DNA of 58,078 nucleotides from Endozoicomonas ascidiicola (GTDB lineage Bacteria; Pseudomonadota; Gammaproteobacteria; Pseudomonadales; Endozoicomonadaceae): NCBI RefSeq assembly GCF_001646945.1, contig NZ_LUTV01000001.1, positions 421,776 to 479,853 of the forward strand, read 5' to 3'. Shown piece by piece: positions 54,941 to 58,078 of this stretch (position 1 is its first letter; each line of letters starts with the position of its first letter). The notes under the pieces were generated by a model. It saw only the letters and a program-made list of their open reading frames with translations, ran no database searches and was not told where the DNA came from. The position numbers and the translations under genes were made by a program.

Positions 54941-55114
54941 GTTTCTGAAGTATTATGGCGGCCTCTGTATCCGGGCAGGAACTTTTGGGACAAAAGCCCA
55001 TCTTAATATCTACTAGACTTCTCCCGCCAATGGCATGTGCGTGTGCGGCTTCACAATTATAAAACGCCTACTACCTACTAAGTGTTGCCCTCTGAATGAC
55101 TCAGGAGTAGTAAA

Positions 55115-55459
55115 ATGCTGAAAAACATCTATTTTTCCTTTATCGGGTCTGAAAATGACGGTCAGTGCGTACCATTGCACAAGGTATCAAGACGCTTCTT
55201 CATTCAAGAGCTCTTGCTGTCAGAAGAGGCTGAAGAAAGCGAAGAGTATCTTGAGGAATGGTTTTTCCCTTACCCAGAGCATCGAGCCTTACTCGTAGAC
55301 TCTTCCGATGCCACAACCGTTAACAAGCTCACTTCTGTCAGATTGAAGGCAGCCGCCGGTATTCACTGTGGTCGCAAGCGCGCTTATAGTTTATCCATCT
55401 CGGGTGTTAGTAAACACAGACCTTCAAAAATAGTCCGTTGGAATAGCTCGGAAGAATAG
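55115..55459 (+). CDS. Hypothetical protein, 114 residues
   Basis: No family is recognised. A good AGGAG site precedes the ATG. The protein is soluble-looking, with an acidic middle (SEEAEESEEYLEEW) and a basic C-terminus (GRKRAYSLSISGVSKHRPSK). The last codons lie in a 13-bp tandem duplication (GAATAGCTCGGAA twice at 55441-55466), so the natural end may have shifted. It is followed after 25 bp by the secreted phosphatase gene. Confidence 0.55.
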   Translation: MLKNIYFSFIGSENDGQCVPLHKVSRRFFIQELLLSEEAEESEEYLEEWFFPYPEHRALLVDSSDATTVNKLTSVRLKAAAGIHCGRKRAYSLSISGVSKHRPSKIVRWNSSEE

Positions 55460-55484
55460 CTCGGAAAAACAGTTAGGTGGAATA

Positions 55485-56261
55485 ATGAGAAGTATCAGGT
55501 GTAACATTCTGTCCTCCTTTTTAATAATCCTAATGATTTTACATACGGGAGTAACGATGGGTGATACTCTGCTTCAATCCACCCCTGAAGACCCAGAACT
55601 CAAAGAATCAAAGCTCGATGAACTCAAGCTTGGTAAAGGGGGGATTATTCTCGTGCGTCATGGCGAGGGAGAGCACAATGTCAAACATATCTATAGCAGT
55701 CACCCCAACAACCCTGACTACCAGCCTGTCCGCTTGACTGATCGAGGTCGTGCTCAAGTGAGAGATACCGCTAATAAGCTACTGGCTCTAGGGATCGCCA
55801 GTGATAAGGTCTGCAAAATCATTGCCTCACCGCTCCCCAGAACCATCGAAACCGCAGATATTTTAATAGGAAAGCTGCAAATCCCACTGTTTAAAAAAGA
55901 AGTGGATGCAAGAGCTATAGAAGCCGATGCTGGCAAACGGGATGGCCACGACTATCTGCAATACAAGGAAGCAGACTTCTGGTTCCCTGAGAACCCCGAG
56001 CAGTTTGGTGGCGAGACGCCAGATGCTATCGAAAAGCGTATGACATCACTGCTGAATACCATTGTAAACGATTCGGAATGTGATCTGGAAAACCAGTACG
56101 TTATTGTTGTCAGTCATGGCTCACCCATTCTTCTTACTCAGCAGCTTTTGGGGCTTGGTGATGAGCGTTTAGACACTGCCGGTTTTCAAATTATCGCCTA
56201 TTACACATTACAAAAGACGATCACTCCCACTCTAGCCCCTAAAGACTCCAGCAAGAAATAA
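55485..56261 (+). CDS. Secreted histidine phosphatase-family protein
   Basis: An N-terminal signal segment (NILSSFLIILMILHTGVTMG) is followed by a histidine phosphatase domain. The nucleophile motif is IILVRHGEGEHN, the second conserved part is ASPLPRTIETADIL, and the general His lies in VVSHGSPILLTQQ. It should hydrolyse phosphate esters at the cell surface or in the periplasm. The substrate is unknown. Expression is likely with the upstream small gene. Confidence 0.78.
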   Translation: MRSIRCNILSSFLIILMILHTGVTMGDTLLQSTPEDPELKESKLDELKLGKGGIILVRHGEGEHNVKHIYSSHPNNPDYQPVRLTDRGRAQVRDTANKLLALGIASDKVCKIIASPLPRTIETADILIGKLQIPLFKKEVDARAIEADAGKRDGHDYLQYKEADFWFPENPEQFGGETPDAIEKRMTSLLNTIVNDSECDLENQYVIVVSHGSPILLTQQLLGLGDERLDTAGFQIIAYYTLQKTITPTLAPKDSSKK

Positions 56262-56304
56262 GATTAGAATCACCGCAGAACTGACAAACCACTGCGAAGA
56301 TTCG

Positions 56305-56946
56305 ATGACAGACCAGACAACCTTTATTCGGCAGACATTCCCGGTTGGTCCGCTGCAATGTAACTGCACAATTATCGGTGACCCGGTCACCAAAAGGGCT
56401 TTTGTTGTAGATCCCGGCGGAGATCCGGACATCATCCTTGCCAAACTTGAAGCCCTTGAGCTGAAGGTTGTGGCCATTATTCATACCCATGCACACCTCG
56501 ACCACTTTCTGGCCAGCGGCGATATCAAGAAAAAAACCGGTGCGCCTATTTACCTCCATGAAGGCGATAAATTTCTCTGGGATAACCTGGAAATGCAGTG
56601 CCGCATGTTTGGTGTTCCCTATCGTCCGGTGCCAGATCCCGACTATTGGCTGAAAGACGATGAAGCCCTGCCCTGCTGTGAAGGCGTCGCCATGCATACG
56701 CCCGGCCATACGCCTGGCTCCATGTGTTTCTGGTTTGAAGAACCCAAACTATTGATTGCTGGCGATACCTTGTTCCGTCGATCCATTGGCCGGACCGACC
56801 TGTGGGGCGGGGATTACAAAACCATTGAAAAATCCATCAAACAACGCCTCTACACTCTGGATGAAGAAGCCGTTGTGGTCACGGGTCACGGTCCGGACAC
56901 AACAATTGGTGAAGAAATCCGGGAAAATAGTATTATCCGCGGTTAA
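56305..56946 (+). CDS. Metallo-beta-lactamase-fold hydrolase (glyoxalase II-like, YcbL type)
   Basis: The 213-residue protein has the MBL zinc motif IIHTHAHLDHFLASGDI, then MHTPGHTPGSMCFWF and LIAGDTLFRRSIGRTDLWGG, and a final VVTGHGPDTTIGEEIREN. The lack of a C-terminal glutathione-binding domain fits the short YcbL-type hydroxyacylglutathione hydrolase. It is a cytosolic thioester hydrolase by homology. It begins 43 bp after the phosphatase gene. Confidence 0.87.
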   Translation: MTDQTTFIRQTFPVGPLQCNCTIIGDPVTKRAFVVDPGGDPDIILAKLEALELKVVAIIHTHAHLDHFLASGDIKKKTGAPIYLHEGDKFLWDNLEMQCRMFGVPYRPVPDPDYWLKDDEALPCCEGVAMHTPGHTPGSMCFWFEEPKLLIAGDTLFRRSIGRTDLWGGDYKTIEKSIKQRLYTLDEEAVVVTGHGPDTTIGEEIRENSIIRG

Positions 56947-56967
56947 ATTCTGATGAAGGAAATATCC

Positions 56968-57627
56968 ATGCAATTAAATAAGATGGTTGCCACTGCAGTA
57001 CTCATGGTAAGTGCACTACTGGCAGGCTGCCAGACAACTAACCCATACACTGGCGAACAGCAAACCAATAAGTCCACGAAGTATGGCCTTGGTGGTGTAT
57101 TGGCCGGCGCTGCCCTGGGCGCTCTTGCCGATGGTAAAGACGGTGCTCTTAAAGGAGCCGTACTGGGTGGTGCTGCAGGTGCAGGCTATGGCTATTACCT
57201 CGACAAACAGGAAGCCGTGCTGCGTGCAGAACTTCAGGGAACGGGTGTTCACGTCTATCGTCAGGGTGATCAGCTAAGCCTGATCATGCCTTCCAACATC
57301 ACCTTTGATTCCAGCCGTTCCGCGATCAAATCGGCTTTCTATCCAGTGCTCGGTTCCGTTGCCAAAGTATTCAAAGAGTATGACCGTAACCTGATCGAGA
57401 TCGTTGGCTACACCGACAGCACCGGTGGCGATAAGATCAACCTGCCACTGTCTCAGCAGCGCGCTGAAAGCGTTGCAGATTACCTTGTATTCCAAGGCGT
57501 GCCAGCGACTCGCATCACCGCATTTGGCCAGGGTTCTGCCGACCCGATTGCCAGCAACAGCACATCGGCTGGTCGTGCACAAAATCGTCGTGTAGAGATC
57601 AACCTGCTACCTGCTCCACAGCGCTAA
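56968..57627 (+). CDS. OmpA-family lipoprotein (YiaD/Pal-like)
   Basis: ATG 56968 (MQLNKMVATAVLMVSALLAG) is preceded by AAGGA and opens a signal peptide ending in the lipobox LLAGC. A glycine-zipper segment follows (GLGGVLAGAALGALADG and GAVLGGAAGAGYGYYL). The C-terminal OmpA domain reads ITFDSSRSAIKSAF, EIVGYTDSTGGDKINLPLSQ, QRAESVADYLVFQGVP and AGRAQNRRVEI. It anchors to the outer membrane and binds peptidoglycan. A MITE begins 3 bp after the stop codon, with the terminator beyond it. Confidence 0.9.
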   Translation: MQLNKMVATAVLMVSALLAGCQTTNPYTGEQQTNKSTKYGLGGVLAGAALGALADGKDGALKGAVLGGAAGAGYGYYLDKQEAVLRAELQGTGVHVYRQGDQLSLIMPSNITFDSSRSAIKSAFYPVLGSVAKVFKEYDRNLIEIVGYTDSTGGDKINLPLSQQRAESVADYLVFQGVPATRITAFGQGSADPIASNSTSAGRAQNRRVEINLLPAPQR

Positions 57628-57629
57628 AC

Positions 57630-57792
57630 ATAAGTACCCAACCATATGAAATCATATTTTCTGACTTGTTGGTCAGACCCTCTGACTGCGTTGCAACTCT
57701 GGTCACATAGCTCGCTATGCTCCCGCCGTTGCGCCTTGCAGAGAACCTGATCAACAAGCCAGAAATATTCGATTCCATATGGCCGGGTACTT
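57630..57792. repeat. 165-bp palindromic MITE-like element, copy 2
   Basis: The ends ATAAGTACCCAACCATATGA (57630 onward) and the inverted partner ending near 57792 match copy 1 at 6263-6428. The middle of the reverse complement (GCAAGGCGCAACGGCGGGAG) also aligns with the centre of copy 1. The element is non-coding and sits between the lipoprotein gene and its terminator. Confidence 0.75.
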
Positions 57793-57797
57793 AGCAA

Positions 57798-57820
57798 GAA
57801 AGGCGGATCACCCGCCTTTC
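57798..57820 (+). terminator. Terminator-like hairpin after the lipoprotein gene
   Basis: GAAAGGCGG (57798-57806) pairs with CCGCCTTTC (57812-57820) around a short loop, followed by TAAATT. The MITE insertion separates it from the gene it serves. Confidence 0.6.
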
Positions 57821-57899
57821 TAAATTCCCCTCCTCCACCTGCCAGCCATTCATCACCAAACCCCAATCGATCGACCAATAAATAAGCTTAACTCAACAA

Positions 57900-57964
57900 C
57901 CACCGGCTAAAGCCGGTGGGTTAGATTTACGGACTGAAAGTCCGGATACGCGTCCAAGACGCGT
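57900..57964. repeat. Hairpin cluster at the right end of an IS200/IS605-type element
   Basis: Three hairpins lie in a row: CCACCGGC/GCCGGTGG at 57900-57919, CGGACT/AGTCCG at 57930-57944 and ACGCGTC/GACGCGT at 57948-57964. The first has the form of the subterminal hairpin that TnpA of IS200/IS605 elements recognises. It lies just beyond the tnpA stop codon, as expected for the right end. Confidence 0.65.
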
Positions 57965-58077
57965 TAGTATTCAGTCCTGAAGCTATCATCTACTTTGGGC
58001 TCAAAATGATGATCCAGATACTCCTTGATCATCTCTTCAGTCACCTTTCCCGATGTGACACAAAAATAGCCTCTTGC
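57964..58077 (-). CDS. tnpA: IS200/IS605-family transposase TnpA, C-terminal fragment
   Basis: The minus-strand frame running in from the right edge ends at TAA (57964-57966). Its 37 residues read ARGYFCVTSGKVTEEMIKEY, then LDHHFEPKVDDSFRTEY, close to the C-terminus of IS200-like Y1 transposases, where the GYFC..SG.VT....I..Y pattern carries the region around the catalytic Tyr helix. The N-terminal part lies outside the window, so it cannot be said whether the element is complete. Confidence 0.75.
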   Translation of the reverse strand, partial: ARGYFCVTSGKVTEEMIKEYLDHHFEPKVDDSFRTEY

Positions 58078-58078
58078 C

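Noticed and set aside
54787-54993. 68-residue minus-strand frame
   Set aside because: It is the translation of the repeat block with the CTCGTTCCC palindrome; such repeat-derived frames occur widely and are not genes.
57624-57878. 84-residue minus-strand frame over the MITE
   Set aside because: It lies almost wholly in the palindromic repeat and terminator.

Overview
The window looks like chromosomal DNA of a marine gammaproteobacterium of the Oceanospirillales type, most likely Endozoicomonas or a close relative (inference). The reasons are gammaproteobacterial gene blocks (xseB-ispA-dxs; ribD, ribB(A), nusB, thiL, pgpA), Pseudomonas-like LPS core genes (waaG, waaP and a double-kinase gene), a high load of insertion sequences and MITE-like repeats, and a eukaryote-type F-box/WD40 protein of the kind expected in a host-associated bacterium. 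No rRNA, tRNA or CRISPR array was seen.

Layout. 1-3400 is a mobile-element graveyard: a transposase tail, a palindromic repeat, and a repeat-bounded segment carrying an IS30-family element that is itself split by an IS4-family element. 3434-5962 is a large cysteine-rich protein of unknown function and possible effector. 6475-17935 is a catabolic locus: GATase hydrolase, Fe-type alcohol dehydrogenase, aldehyde dehydrogenase, glutamine-synthetase-like ligase and an ethanolamine-type permease in one minus-strand operon, then a LysR regulator, and a divergent PotFGHI-like ABC transporter. Together these suggest gamma-glutamylation of an amine or amino alcohol, stepwise oxidation, then release of glutamate. 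17983-22669 holds a lipase-like hydrolase, a Fur-controlled hutZ-like gene and small unknown genes, one pair separated by an IS1182-family copy.

22738-32163 is housekeeping: riboflavin genes (with ribE and ribH missing from the expected operon), nusB, thiL, pgpA, an aspartic protease, stand-alone ribA, then dxs-ispA-xseB in the opposite direction. 32294-40109 holds an AGCS alanine symporter, an unusual methyltransferase followed by a cluster of perfect DnaA boxes, a ProQ-family RNA chaperone, an LTA-synthase-like sulfatase and the F-box/WD40 protein.

40366-43784 is LPS core assembly (waaG, waaP, tandem kinase). 43781-47147 is a three-gene amino-acid catabolic operon (AstC/ArgD aminotransferase, M20 peptidase, DUF1338/HglS-like dioxygenase). 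After a CBS protein comes the second IS1182 copy, inverted relative to the first and with the same 4-bp CTAG flanks. 49389-57627 contains an unknown coiled-coil protein, a Fur-box DUF2061 gene, a tandem QueD-like protein, bioA, a lone ribH, a DAACS symporter, a secreted histidine phosphatase, an MBL hydrolase and an OmpA-family lipoprotein. The window ends with a second copy of the 165-bp MITE seen at 6263 and the right end of an IS200/IS605 element.

All family assignments come from reading motifs by eye; no database search was possible.
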